Made by a program: the position numbers and the translations under genes. 58,253 nt of DNA from Legionella drancourtii LLAP12 (GTDB lineage Bacteria > Pseudomonadota > Gammaproteobacteria > Legionellales > Legionellaceae). This document shows positions 43,265-52,388 of the stretch, piece after piece; positions within the stretch are counted from its first letter, which is position 1; the number at the start of each line of letters is the position of its first letter. Location of the stretch: positions 1 to 58,253 of the forward strand of contig NZ_JH413846.1 of assembly GCF_000162755.2 (NCBI RefSeq), written 5' to 3'. The notes beneath the pieces are model-generated. The model made no database searches. It saw only the letters and a program-made list of their open reading frames with translations, and had not been told where the DNA came from.

Positions 43265-43597
43265 ATGTTAAAAAAATTCCTTAAGCCTTCAATTATAGTA
43301 GTAATTCAAGTGATTTTGCTAGTGATTTTCATCCTCTGTATTACGCCTTTTTTGTTAAAAAATATTGATTCATTGAACCATTTTCGTCAGTTGATTCAGC
43401 AATTCAAATGGCCTTTATTACTCATCCATGGGGTTTTTTATACCCTGCTCTATTTTTTGTGGCCCCTTTTAATAAAAGTGCTCAGTCGGCGACAAGCAAT
43501 ACCACCAAGTGATGAGCAACGGCGTGGCGCATTGAATGCAAGACTTTATTTAATTGGCGCCTTCATCATTTTCGAATGTTTGAATTTATTAAGGTAA
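43265..43597 (+). CDS. Small inner-membrane protein of transfer region
   Basis: A 110-residue protein with three TM segments (IIVVIQVILLVIFILCI; WPLLLIHGVFYTLLYFLWPLLI; LYLIGAFIIFECLNLL). It precedes the coupling-protein gene by four bases. In GI-type systems a small membrane partner commonly sits beside TraD. Not assigned to a named family. Confidence 0.7.
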   Translation: MLKKFLKPSIIVVIQVILLVIFILCITPFLLKNIDSLNHFRQLIQQFKWPLLLIHGVFYTLLYFLWPLLIKVLSRRQAIPPSDEQRRGALNARLYLIGAFIIFECLNLLR

Positions 43598-43601
43598 TAA
43601 T

Positions 43602-46070
43602 ATGGCCAACCGTTACCCTGTTGAGAATTTATTAAGAGATCCCACTGAGATTTATTCAGCGATCACCTTACTTTCATTGGCTGTATTAGCTTACTCATTA
43701 CCGCATCTGCTTTTATTAACACAGAGTATGGGACTTTACTGCGCTTTAAGTTTGAGTGGTTTTGGTGTTTTTCGTGCCTTACAGGCGTACCGCATCAAAA
43801 GATATCAAAGACGTTTAATCAAAATGCCTTATTTTGCCATGTCTACTGTGGACGTGCCGCTCTCCCAACGCTGGCTTTTTGTAGGACGCGGGTTTCGCTG
43901 GTTTGCGCGGCATACCCAAAGGCTTCATCAAATTAAACAAGTAGAAAATGAGCGGTTTTTACAACGAAGCAAAGTGCATCAGGCTGTGGCTGCGTTTTGC
44001 AAAAACCATGAGTCAAGCCATCTGGCAGCACTTTTTAGAAGCCCTTCACTGTTCAATCCCTTTCGCCCCGATCCCGATGTTGGCGGTAAGCCATATTTAC
44101 ATGGACTTGGTGATTACGATAAACCCGTTTACATCCCACAAAGTATTCGAGTAGGTCATACCTTTGTTGTGGGAACCACACGCGTTGGTAAAACACGACT
44201 CGCCAGTATTTTAATCAATCAGGACATTCGAAATGGTGATGCGGTGATTGTCGTTGATCCTAAAGGCGATTTGGAGTTGGTGCGTGATATGTATTGCGCT
44301 TGTAAAGCGTCTAACCGATTGGACGATTTTCGCATCGTGCATCTGGGATTTCCTGAGCTTTCTGCTTGCTACAACCCATTGAAACGCTTTGATCAGGTCA
44401 GTGAGGTTGCGACGCGGATTACTGATGCCATTGCTGCTGAAGGGGAAGGGAAGCAATTTGCAGCTTTTGCCTGGAAATACGTCAATATTGTGGCGATTTG
44501 CCTTGAGGAAATGCAGCAACTTATTAGTTATAAAACGATTGGATTTTACATCACCCGTCTTGATCAGTTATTAATGGCCTATGCCGATGCCGTTATGCCC
44601 GCACGTCTTCCTGATTATCTTACTCAGGTAGACGCCATCATAGCGGATAACGACGCTCGTGTTGATAAATACGGGAATCCTTACCCACCTATGGACAGGG
44701 CTAAAGCGGTATCTAAATATTTTAAACAGTACATCTCAGACACTATTGCCCAAGGTAATGTGGAATCATTGCATGACCAGGTCATTATTGATTTATATGA
44801 TGCAACACTTATGGATAAGACCTATTACGACAAGATAACCGCAAGTGTTGGACCTGTCTTATCTGAAATTAATAAAAGCAATGCGTCGGGGATTTTTTCT
44901 TTTCATCACGCTTCATCTGAAATTGAATTGATGGAGTCAATTAAACACAAGAGGGTGATTTATATTGGGCTTGATAGCCTAACCAATCCCAATATTGCCC
45001 AGGCGGTGGGAAAAGCGTTTCTGTCGGACCTAGTTTCTACCGCTGGGAAAATTTATAAAGAAAGTCATGCCAATTATCGATTGAATCTGCATTGTGATGA
45101 ATTATCCGAAATCATTCAGGATTCTTTTGTAAAAATTTTAAATAAGGCTGGTGGTGCAGGTTTCCAGGTCACCGCGTATGCGCAAACCAAACAAGATTTA
45201 GAAGTAGCACTTGGCTCAAAAGCCATGGCTGAAGTCACCAAGGGCAACTTAAACACGCTGATTATTTTACGGGTTGAAAATGATGAAACCGCGAATCTAT
45301 TAATCAAGGTCTTGCCCAGTGTTGATGTAGTATCTCACACCCAGGTATCCATGGTCAGTGATACGCCACATGGAGAAGAGGGCATTTTTTTTAATACTAC
45401 CAATGAAGATCGGGTGCAAAAAAATTCCATTGGAATGTTGGAAGTAAATGACATTACATCATTGCCGAAAGGACAGGCCTTTGTTTTGGTTAATGGTGGT
45501 GAGCTCTACAAGGTACGAATTCCACTGCCTACCAACGATGGATTGGCTCCAGAAGATATTAAAAGCGTTTTGTTTGAAATCAATAAACTGGAACAGCCCG
45601 AAGCTACTGAGTCACGAATCACAAAGCCAAGTCCCATTAGCCTCGTTAATGAAGAAAATCGCCCTGCGGGTTACACGGATATTCCAGAACCTATTTCACC
45701 TTGCGAACAACAGCTAGAGCTTGAAAAACCCCATCGCTCCCTTGAGATGGTACCTGATTTTATCCAATGGCTTGAAAACCGCATGAGCTCTGGCAACAAA
45801 CAATTTTCACTGGATGCGCAAGAATTGATTCTCTGTAATACAGCGCAAGATTCGCACCTGGTCTTTGTGCTGCCTGATGTTCTTGGTAAGTATCAAAGCC
45901 GCTCAGGAATTGCAACCCAGGATTTAGAGCAAGCCTTAAAGCAGGTCTTTAGTGACTCTAAAACCTATTTTATCACTAGGGCAGGGGTGCAACAGGAAGT
46001 CGTCCCTTGTCGATTAAATCAATCCATAACCACCAACAGTTCAACTGAAATTAAAGAAGGAAATCTATAA
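43602..46070 (+). CDS. traD: Type IV coupling protein TraD (TIGR03743)
   Basis: An 822-residue coupling ATPase that links the relaxosome to the secretion channel. An N-terminal membrane region (residues 15-60) is followed by Walker A VVGTTRVGKTRLASIL and Walker B AVIVVDPKGDLEL, then a C-terminal tail of more than 200 residues with LPDVLGKYQSRSGIATQDLEQ. Its length and motifs fit the SXT/PFGI-type TraD family. It overlaps the next gene by one base. Confidence 0.92.
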   Translation: MANRYPVENLLRDPTEIYSAITLLSLAVLAYSLPHLLLLTQSMGLYCALSLSGFGVFRALQAYRIKRYQRRLIKMPYFAMSTVDVPLSQRWLFVGRGFRWFARHTQRLHQIKQVENERFLQRSKVHQAVAAFCKNHESSHLAALFRSPSLFNPFRPDPDVGGKPYLHGLGDYDKPVYIPQSIRVGHTFVVGTTRVGKTRLASILINQDIRNGDAVIVVDPKGDLELVRDMYCACKASNRLDDFRIVHLGFPELSACYNPLKRFDQVSEVATRITDAIAAEGEGKQFAAFAWKYVNIVAICLEEMQQLISYKTIGFYITRLDQLLMAYADAVMPARLPDYLTQVDAIIADNDARVDKYGNPYPPMDRAKAVSKYFKQYISDTIAQGNVESLHDQVIIDLYDATLMDKTYYDKITASVGPVLSEINKSNASGIFSFHHASSEIELMESIKHKRVIYIGLDSLTNPNIAQAVGKAFLSDLVSTAGKIYKESHANYRLNLHCDELSEIIQDSFVKILNKAGGAGFQVTAYAQTKQDLEVALGSKAMAEVTKGNLNTLIILRVENDETANLLIKVLPSVDVVSHTQVSMVSDTPHGEEGIFFNTTNEDRVQKNSIGMLEVNDITSLPKGQAFVLVNGGELYKVRIPLPTNDGLAPEDIKSVLFEINKLEQPEATESRITKPSPISLVNEENRPAGYTDIPEPISPCEQQLELEKPHRSLEMVPDFIQWLENRMSSGNKQFSLDAQELILCNTAQDSHLVFVLPDVLGKYQSRSGIATQDLEQALKQVFSDSKTYFITRAGVQQEVVPCRLNQSITTNSSTEIKEGNL

Positions 46071-46789
46071 TGACAACTACTGTAAAGCTGACTTTAAGTA
46101 ATTTTGAGGTTAATCGGCTGTTTACTCGTGAATTGAAAACAGGAGTTAATTTTTATCAAAAATTAATGAGTAAAGTGACAAGTTTAATGAGGCGTTGCCA
46201 AGAGCAACACGTGTACCCGCTCCTGCGCCTTTATCAAATGAATGAACGCATTAATCTTACCCTACAAAACTTTTACGATGAAATTGATAAATTCGAAGGA
46301 GTGCTGGAGAAGAAAAAGCATCTCGCCGGGAAAAAATTTAATTTTAAACCCATGCATTTTCCAGAAGCGCACTTTGATAATGCACTGGCCAGTAATCTTG
46401 TTGAACTGTTCGAAGTTTATGATCGCCTCATATCACAACTTAAAATACTACGAACAGCGGGTTGCTTTACCAATGATGATGATTATTTCAATAACTTAAG
46501 ACGATACTTTAAAGAGGTTAATCGTCTTTTAAGCGAGCTTTTATTGATCTCTGTTAGAGAATTACCCACGATCACCCTGGATGATGCAATTAATCATGCT
46601 GAGATCTATCAAAGCTATGCACAACTTCATGGGGAACTGGATTTTCCACTTCTTTATAAAGCCCTTACCTCCAACGTAGCACCGAGACTTGAAGAAAAAA
46701 TAAGACAGCCTTTACTGTCTCTTTTAAACAAACGGCTGCAACAAGAAAATGAGCCTGCCTGCCAAAACGCTGATGCGAAGGGGGAATAA
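46070..46789 (+). CDS. Helical ICE protein between TraD and TopB (possible TIGR03761-like)
   Basis: A 239-residue soluble, mostly helical protein (RCQEQHVYPLLRLYQMNERI; LVELFEVYDRLISQLKIL). It has no membrane segment or signal peptide. Its position between traD and topB and the ATG overlap on both sides suggest DNA processing or regulation. I compared it mentally to PFL_4669/TIGR03761 (DUF1845) proteins found near such genes, but the match is weak, so it stays essentially unassigned. Confidence 0.6.
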   Translation: MTTTVKLTLSNFEVNRLFTRELKTGVNFYQKLMSKVTSLMRRCQEQHVYPLLRLYQMNERINLTLQNFYDEIDKFEGVLEKKKHLAGKKFNFKPMHFPEAHFDNALASNLVELFEVYDRLISQLKILRTAGCFTNDDDYFNNLRRYFKEVNRLLSELLLISVRELPTITLDDAINHAEIYQSYAQLHGELDFPLLYKALTSNVAPRLEEKIRQPLLSLLNKRLQQENEPACQNADAKGE

Positions 46790-48789
46790 TGAAGCTTTAT
46801 ATTTGCGAAAAACCCTCTCAAGCAAAAGATATTGCCCATGTTCTTGGCGCAAAGACACGCACGGAATCTTGTTATGAAGGGCAGGGCATTGCAGTTACCT
46901 GGTGCATCGGGCATTTACTGGAATTAGCGCCACCAGATTTTTATTGCGAGCGCATTAAGCCATGGCGTATGGAGATTTTACCCATTATTCCAAAAAAATG
47001 GACGTTAATGCCTCAAGAAAAAACTAAGAAACAACTTAAAGCAATTGAGAAATTACTAAAAAAAGCAACCCATGTCGTCATTGCCACGGATGCCGATCGT
47101 GAAGGCGATGTGATTGGGCGTGAAGTTTTGGACTATTTTAATTTCACTGGATCTGTTGAGCGCTTATGGTTATCTGCCCTGGATGATGCATCGATTAAAA
47201 AAGCATTGGCCTCTATTCGACCCGGGGTGTCTACTGAGCCCTTGTATCAGGCGGGGCTTGGTAGGCAGCGTGCCGACTGGCTTATTGGCATGAACTTAAC
47301 CATGGCAGTGAGTTGCTTGTTTGGCGTGCCAGGGCAGGGTGTTTTGTCGGTAGGGCGAGTGCAAACACCGACACTAAAACTTGTTGTGGATAAGGACTTA
47401 AGTATTGAGCAATTCAAGCCGCATGATTATTACATTCTAAAAGCACATTGTGCCTCTGTCACTCATGAATTATTTTGGACCACCTGGGATATGCCCGATG
47501 AGGTGACTGATGAGGAAGGACGATGCATTAATAAATCATTAATTGACGCAGTGGCGCTTCAAATACAAGACAAACAAGGAGTTGTTAAAGAATTTAAAGA
47601 AAACCGAAAAAAAGAAGCGCCACCTTTATGCCTGTCATTATCTGCCTTGCAAAAAATTGCCTCGGCACAATGTGGTTTTAGTGCCAAACAAACCCTTGAT
47701 GTTGCTCAATCTTTATATGAGAAGCATAAAGCAACAACTTACCCACGAACTGACTGTGGTTATTTGCCTGAAAGTCAATTTGCAGAAGCTGGAGCCGTTT
47801 TAAAAGCGCTTGGCAAAGTCGATAACGAGATAGAAACCTTGCTTTACCATTGTTCTTTGAAGCATCAATCAAGAGTATGGAATGATACAAAAATCACAGC
47901 GCATCATGGCATCATTCCAACTGCTAACTCTCAGGTGGCAATTCATGCCATGTCTCATCCAGAGCGCGAGCTTTATCAACTGATTCGAGCCTATTACCTC
48001 GCACAATTTATTGGCGATTATGAGTATTTACAACGCACGGTGTTACTCGATATTGAAGGTTATTCATTTAAAGGCTCGTGCACTTCGCCGTTGGTATTGG
48101 GCTGGAAAAAAGCAATTGCAGAGATGGAAGATAATGAAGAACAGACTGAGTTAACGTCTGTATCTTCAGGAGCTATCCCAACACTACTGGTACAGCAGGA
48201 CGTAGCCATTAAACAATCATGTGTTGAAAATAAAAAAACTCATCCTTCATCTCGCTTCACGGAAGGGACATTAATTACCGCCATGAAATCTATTGCCAAG
48301 TATGTTGATAATCCACAACTTATAAAAGACACGGCGGGTATTGGCACAGAAGCAACACGTGCCAATATTTTAGAAACGTTAGTCGCAAGAGAATATGTCA
48401 AACGTCAAGGGAAACAACTCATTTCCACAGCGAAAGGACGTGAGTTAATTCAAAAACTACCGTCAAGCATCACCAATCCTGCAACCACAGCGCTTTGGGA
48501 GCAAGTGTTGGATGGTATTGCCAATGGGCAAAGTGAGATCCATGATTTTCTTGATGACCAACACGACACACTCACAGGAATGCTTGAACAGTTAATGCAG
48601 CAAGCGCCAATGCATAAAAAAAACAATGAACCCAGTCCTTTTTCTTGTCCTGCATGTCAAAAATCACTCTATAAGCGTCAAGGAACAAAGGGGTATTGGT
48701 GGGGCTGCTCAGGATTTCCTGAGTGTAAAACTACGTTTTCGGATAATAAAGGAGAGCCACATATGGTTGCATTAACGGGTCGCAATTGA
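46789..48789 (+). CDS. topB: DNA topoisomerase III
   Basis: A 666-residue type IA topoisomerase, common in GI-type conjugative elements. The TOPRIM domain spans residues 1-150 (LYICEKPSQAKDIAHVLGA; VVIATDADREGDVIGREVLDYF). The active-site region is TTYPRTDCGYLPES with the catalytic Tyr. GRVQTPTLKLVVDKD is conserved. A C-terminal C4 zinc finger is present (FSCPACQKSLYKRQGTKGYW, then CSGFPECKTTF). It relaxes and decatenates DNA during transfer. The last gene of the coupled transfer operon. Confidence 0.95.
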   Translation: MKLYICEKPSQAKDIAHVLGAKTRTESCYEGQGIAVTWCIGHLLELAPPDFYCERIKPWRMEILPIIPKKWTLMPQEKTKKQLKAIEKLLKKATHVVIATDADREGDVIGREVLDYFNFTGSVERLWLSALDDASIKKALASIRPGVSTEPLYQAGLGRQRADWLIGMNLTMAVSCLFGVPGQGVLSVGRVQTPTLKLVVDKDLSIEQFKPHDYYILKAHCASVTHELFWTTWDMPDEVTDEEGRCINKSLIDAVALQIQDKQGVVKEFKENRKKEAPPLCLSLSALQKIASAQCGFSAKQTLDVAQSLYEKHKATTYPRTDCGYLPESQFAEAGAVLKALGKVDNEIETLLYHCSLKHQSRVWNDTKITAHHGIIPTANSQVAIHAMSHPERELYQLIRAYYLAQFIGDYEYLQRTVLLDIEGYSFKGSCTSPLVLGWKKAIAEMEDNEEQTELTSVSSGAIPTLLVQQDVAIKQSCVENKKTHPSSRFTEGTLITAMKSIAKYVDNPQLIKDTAGIGTEATRANILETLVAREYVKRQGKQLISTAKGRELIQKLPSSITNPATTALWEQVLDGIANGQSEIHDFLDDQHDTLTGMLEQLMQQAPMHKKNNEPSPFSCPACQKSLYKRQGTKGYWWGCSGFPECKTTFSDNKGEPHMVALTGRN

Positions 48790-48884
48790 TGTCGCTAGAT
48801 AGGGATGAACGAGATTAAAGGATAAAACAGGACAAATTACTTAAGGATGATCAATGAACTATTTTACTAAAAGGAACATGAAAA

Positions 48885-49748
48885 ATGTATACAAAACAGT
48901 GTCTGGCAATTGGAATGTTAGCAGGCGTTCTGTGCTCTACCAGCGCGTTGGGTAATCAAGCTTCGACTGAATATGTGAAGGCGTCTATCGATACGTTACG
49001 CAATGAACTTAATAATCAATTTAGCACTCAATTTAATGAATTAAATAATACAGCGAATCAGTTAACCATTAAAACTAATGAGCTAACCACCACAACCAAT
49101 CAGTTAATGAATACTGTGAGCCAACTTATTATTCAATTGAATGCACTGACAGCTCAAACTAATGAAGCTAGCACAACCATCAATAACAAAATTGAATTGG
49201 TGCAAAATCAAGTGAGCGATCTACCCATAGTCACCCACCACATAGGTGAAATTTTTCAGGGTGGGGTTGTTTTTTATGTCGATAAAACCCAGCAGCATGG
49301 ACTTATGGTTTCCCTTGATGATTTAGGGCATGGAATTGAATGGCGTAACGGTGAAGGCGGTGATCGCACGGTCAATGCCAAGGCGCAAGGACTTGGAGCT
49401 GGAGAAACGAATACTCGTCTCATCATTGCCCAGCAAACGATTGATCAACAAGAAGGGCAGTTTGCGGCCTTAGTGGCGGCTAACTATCAGATTTTAGCCG
49501 ATGGAAAATCACCTTGTGCAACCACAATCACTGCCGATTCAGCTTGCTATGGAGGCTGGTATTTACCTTCCGTCTACGAACTCATGTTGCTCAATACCAA
49601 TCTTAAAAGTCAATTGAGTGATACAGCATATTGGAGCTCTACAGAAGCCTCTACTACGGAAGCCTGGCTAGTGGATTTTCGTAGTGGTGAAGCACAAATC
49701 AGCGAAAAATCAACCAGCGCATACGTTCGTGCCATCCATGCATTCTAA
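48885..49748 (+). CDS. Exported DUF1566 (Lcl-type C-domain) protein with Asn/Thr-rich coiled coil
   Basis: A 287-residue protein with a signal peptide (residues 1-24, ending STSALGN). A coiled-coil/low-complexity stalk follows (about 35-115, rich in Asn, Thr and Leu, for example TTTTNQLMNTVSQLI). The C-terminal DUF1566 domain spans residues 120-287 (GEIFQGGVVFYVDKTQQHGLM; YGGWYLPSVYELMLLNTNL; YWSSTEASTTEAWLVDF). The same domain ends Legionella collagen-like Lcl adhesins. Likely a surface or outer-membrane cargo protein and a paralogue of the next gene. Confidence 0.85.
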   Translation: MYTKQCLAIGMLAGVLCSTSALGNQASTEYVKASIDTLRNELNNQFSTQFNELNNTANQLTIKTNELTTTTNQLMNTVSQLIIQLNALTAQTNEASTTINNKIELVQNQVSDLPIVTHHIGEIFQGGVVFYVDKTQQHGLMVSLDDLGHGIEWRNGEGGDRTVNAKAQGLGAGETNTRLIIAQQTIDQQEGQFAALVAANYQILADGKSPCATTITADSACYGGWYLPSVYELMLLNTNLKSQLSDTAYWSSTEASTTEAWLVDFRSGEAQISEKSTSAYVRAIHAF

Positions 49749-49762
49749 TTGAAAGGAACATT

Positions 49763-50623
49763 ATGATGAAAAAAATAATTAGCATTTTATTAATAACAAC
49801 GTCTTTTGCAGCTTATTCAGACATTATTGATGATCACGCGGCTTATATAAGGGCATTACAGCGCCAGGTGACCGCGTTGCAAGGGCAAATTAATAATTTA
49901 CAAACCCAAATTACTAATATACCAGAAGGAAAACAAGGAATTCCAGGAGTTCAGGGCCCTCAAGGCGAGCGGGGGATGCGCGGTGAAAGGGGCGACATCG
50001 GTGCCACAGGTGCGCGTGGATTACCTGGAGTCTATACCGCGGGTGAAGGGATAGCGATTGAGGGCGATGTGATTAAATCAATTCAGCCAACCCATCAACT
50101 AGGAGAAGAATACCGTGGTGGGCTGGTGTTTTATGTGGATGACACAGGGCAGCACGGTTTAATTGCCAGTAAAATGGACATCAACGAGCAAGGGGTTCAA
50201 TGGCGCAATGGTGCTGCGGGAAATAAAGTAACGAACGCTCGTGGTGACGGCATTGGTGCTGGAGAAACCAATACTCGCCTAATCATTGCACAACAAACTA
50301 TTGATAATCAGAATGGCGTTTTTGCAGCAATTTTGGCTGCTAATTTCCAAGTGTTAGACGATGGAGTAACCCCTTGCAAAACTCCAATTGCAGCTGTTCA
50401 CGTTTGTTATGGCGGCTGGTATTTACCTTCTGCATTTGAACTGCAACTCCTACACAAAAATCTTCATCAAAATGGGTTATCTTCTTTTGCTCCTGAGTTT
50501 TATTGGAGCTCAACGGAGGCTGGTGTCTCTAATGCATGGTTAATCAATTTTTCTACCGGAGAAATCACGGCCAGCAGTAAATCAAACACCATCGGGCGCG
50601 TGCGTGCAATCAGCCACTTTTAA
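49763..50623 (+). CDS. Collagen-like DUF1566 protein (Lcl-like adhesin)
   Basis: A 286-residue protein with signal peptide IISILLITTSFAAYSD, then a short coiled coil (about 28-50, IRALQRQVTALQGQINNLQ). A run of 12 Gly-X-Y triplets follows (about 58-94, starting GKQGIPGVQGPQGER). The C-terminal DUF1566 domain is GEEYRGGLVFYVDDTGQHGLI, with YGGWYLPSAFELQLLHKNL and YWSSTEAG. This is the architecture of the Legionella collagen-like protein, a surface adhesin/biofilm factor, with a shorter collagen tract. Transcribed with the neighbour at 48885. Confidence 0.88.
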   Translation: MMKKIISILLITTSFAAYSDIIDDHAAYIRALQRQVTALQGQINNLQTQITNIPEGKQGIPGVQGPQGERGMRGERGDIGATGARGLPGVYTAGEGIAIEGDVIKSIQPTHQLGEEYRGGLVFYVDDTGQHGLIASKMDINEQGVQWRNGAAGNKVTNARGDGIGAGETNTRLIIAQQTIDNQNGVFAAILAANFQVLDDGVTPCKTPIAAVHVCYGGWYLPSAFELQLLHKNLHQNGLSSFAPEFYWSSTEAGVSNAWLINFSTGEITASSKSNTIGRVRAISHF

Positions 50624-50656
50624 TCGCCAACAACCAGGAAAAACAAGGAAATCATA

Positions 50657-51286
50657 ATGGAACAAAAAATAATAATGGGATTTATCTTACTGAATATGAC
50701 CAGTCTAACTTACGCCTATAATGAGGCAAATTTAAATCCATGGACGGTGGATGCTGCCTTTGGCATGGGGTTTTATTCCGGCATGACCAATCATGAAGCT
50801 CAAACGGCTGTTGGTCGTTTGAGCTTTGGGCATGCACTCGTCACAAAACCTTATTGGCAAGCAGGTATTGAGGCGGGCATTCAAAGTGGAAGCACGCAGC
50901 ATCTTGCCTTGCCCAAAGAGTCCATTGATGTATTAGGTGGTGTTCCAATTGAAGCCGAAATGAAACCTTTGCTCGATTTGTTGTTTGGTTTAAAGACGGA
51001 ACCGATGACAAGCCTCCCGATAGTCGCTTGGTTAAAAGGCGGGGTTGCTTATCGTCAGCTTCAAGTAGACCACATCGAGGTGAATCATTTAACTGGATTT
51101 TCCCCAGAAATTCAGGTGGGTTTGGGCTATCGGGCTAATGAACACACCATCTTCAATATTGGTTATCAAAGCATCTGGGGTAAAAAATCAGAATTAACCG
51201 TCAATCCTCAGACTGAAACGGGTATTCTTCGCTATATCCCGGCGCAGCAAGCAGTACTGATTGGGTTTTCATATAATTTTCTATAA
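50657..51286 (+). CDS. Predicted outer-membrane beta-barrel protein
   Basis: A 209-residue exported protein with a signal peptide ending TSLTYAYN. The mature part has alternating amphipathic strands (DAAFGMGFYSG; GRLSFGHALV; YWQAGIEAGIQSG; IVAWLKGGVAYRQLQV; IQVGLGYRAN; TIFNIGYQSIWG) and ends in QQAVLIGFSYNFL, a C-terminal aromatic as in BAM-assembled barrels. Likely 8 strands. It lies right after the two Lcl-like genes and may support their surface display (inference). Confidence 0.78.
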   Translation: MEQKIIMGFILLNMTSLTYAYNEANLNPWTVDAAFGMGFYSGMTNHEAQTAVGRLSFGHALVTKPYWQAGIEAGIQSGSTQHLALPKESIDVLGGVPIEAEMKPLLDLLFGLKTEPMTSLPIVAWLKGGVAYRQLQVDHIEVNHLTGFSPEIQVGLGYRANEHTIFNIGYQSIWGKKSELTVNPQTETGILRYIPAQQAVLIGFSYNFL

Positions 51287-51348
51287 TGAGTGATCATTCA
51301 AAATAACCCTTTAAATATCATTTTTTTATCCATTGGAGGCACCATAAA

Positions 51349-51579
51349 ATGACCGAAGTATTAGATTGTTTTCTTTGTAAAGATTGTCATAGTTCGATGA
51401 TAAGGCATCAGCGTAATCAAGCGGTTTGGTGGGTGTGTTCAATATACCCACATTGTCCTGTAACAGCATTTGAACATTATGGGAAACCTAAATTTTGCCA
51501 TGAGCCTCCTAATATAAAACCTCCGCAAGAAATGCCACTGTATCTAGATCTATCGGATTGTTATTCGAAACAATCATGA
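51349..51579 (+). CDS. Free-standing topoisomerase-type C4 zinc finger protein
   Basis: A 76-residue protein. Residues 9-45 match the topoisomerase C4 zinc finger: CKDCHSSMIRHQRNQAVWWV, then CSIYPHCPVTAFEHYG, closely resembling the C-terminal finger of TopB at 48655-48740. No topoisomerase core is attached. It may bind single-stranded DNA or TopB partners. Ribosome site TTGGAGG. Confidence 0.75.
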   Translation: MTEVLDCFLCKDCHSSMIRHQRNQAVWWVCSIYPHCPVTAFEHYGKPKFCHEPPNIKPPQEMPLYLDLSDCYSKQS

Positions 51580-51664
51580 TGCATCTCCTCAACAGTAAAA
51601 AAGGCTTGCAATGGCCTTACAAAAAAATTATGTTAATCACGGTGATATAACACAAGGAAATAAA

Positions 51665-51901
51665 ATGAATATCGATGATTTTTTCTATAGGATGTATCGG
51701 GTTGTAAGTGAGCCAGTACTTGCATTATTTTCATCAATGACATTGATTTTTGGAGGGTATTATCTCAAAAAGCCTCCTCTAGAAGATGATTTACTTAAGG
51801 GATTGTATCCACTTGTTGAGAAATTTGCCAATGCCAGTATTTTGATAGGATTTATTATCATTACATTATTTATAATTATAAAGTTTTTCCAAAATCGCTA
51901 A
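51665..51901 (+). CDS. Small membrane protein, 78 residues
   Basis: Starts at the ATG at 51665 behind AAGGAA. It has two hydrophobic segments (PVLALFSSMTLIFGGYYL and ANASILIGFIIITLFIIIKFF) separated by an acidic loop (PPLEDDLLKG). The longer frame from 51611 is not supported. No known family recognised. It is the last gene on this strand before the non-coding gap at 51902. Confidence 0.6.
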   Translation: MNIDDFFYRMYRVVSEPVLALFSSMTLIFGGYYLKKPPLEDDLLKGLYPLVEKFANASILIGFIIITLFIIIKFFQNR

Positions 51902-52388
51902 TAATGATCCCAAGGATGGGATTTAATAGGCGGAAAAAAATTAAACAAGACCTTATTGTGGTTTTTTCTTGACCGTATATTTAAACTTTACTATGGCGAG
52001 ATTTACTCCACACGCACCTCTTTTTGCATGAGTGTTATAAAAACGCCTATGCACTTATTAGTTGGATCCCCCCAAAGATAGAACTTTACTATTTGTGATA
52101 ATTGTTACTGTCACAAAAGGTTAAATCAAAAACCTAATATGATCAAAAATAACCCACAGAGGTCCGCATTGTTAAGAGGCTTGATGGGTTTGGATATCGC
52201 CAGTATATTCCAAGTTTTGGAGTCAATGTGAATATTTTTCTGTTTTCTCAAAAAATGTATGATAACTCTCTATTGAGGATCTCGTAGCTCTGTAATTTAC
52301 ACCCTAATTTCTGCACAGGTATTGCGGAAATTAGGGTTAATGGGAAACTGTCAACACTGTTGACAAAAAAGAACGGGGTCAGGATGAA
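51902..52388. other. Non-coding gap with inverted repeats
   Basis: About 490 bases without a gene. Inverted arms ACCCTAATTTC (52301-52311) and GAAATTAGGGT (52327-52337) are separated by 15 bases. A perfect 17-bp palindrome TGTCAACACTGTTGACA lies at 52349-52365, 23 bases before the recombinase stop. On the recombinase strand the palindrome is downstream of the gene and may stop transcription. An attachment-site role is possible but not shown. Confidence 0.5.

Noticed and set aside
43035-43284. Two plus-strand frames in the gap after traG
   Set aside because: Cys/Ser-rich translation with no ribosome site; the minus-strand frame at 43047-43250 is more protein-like.
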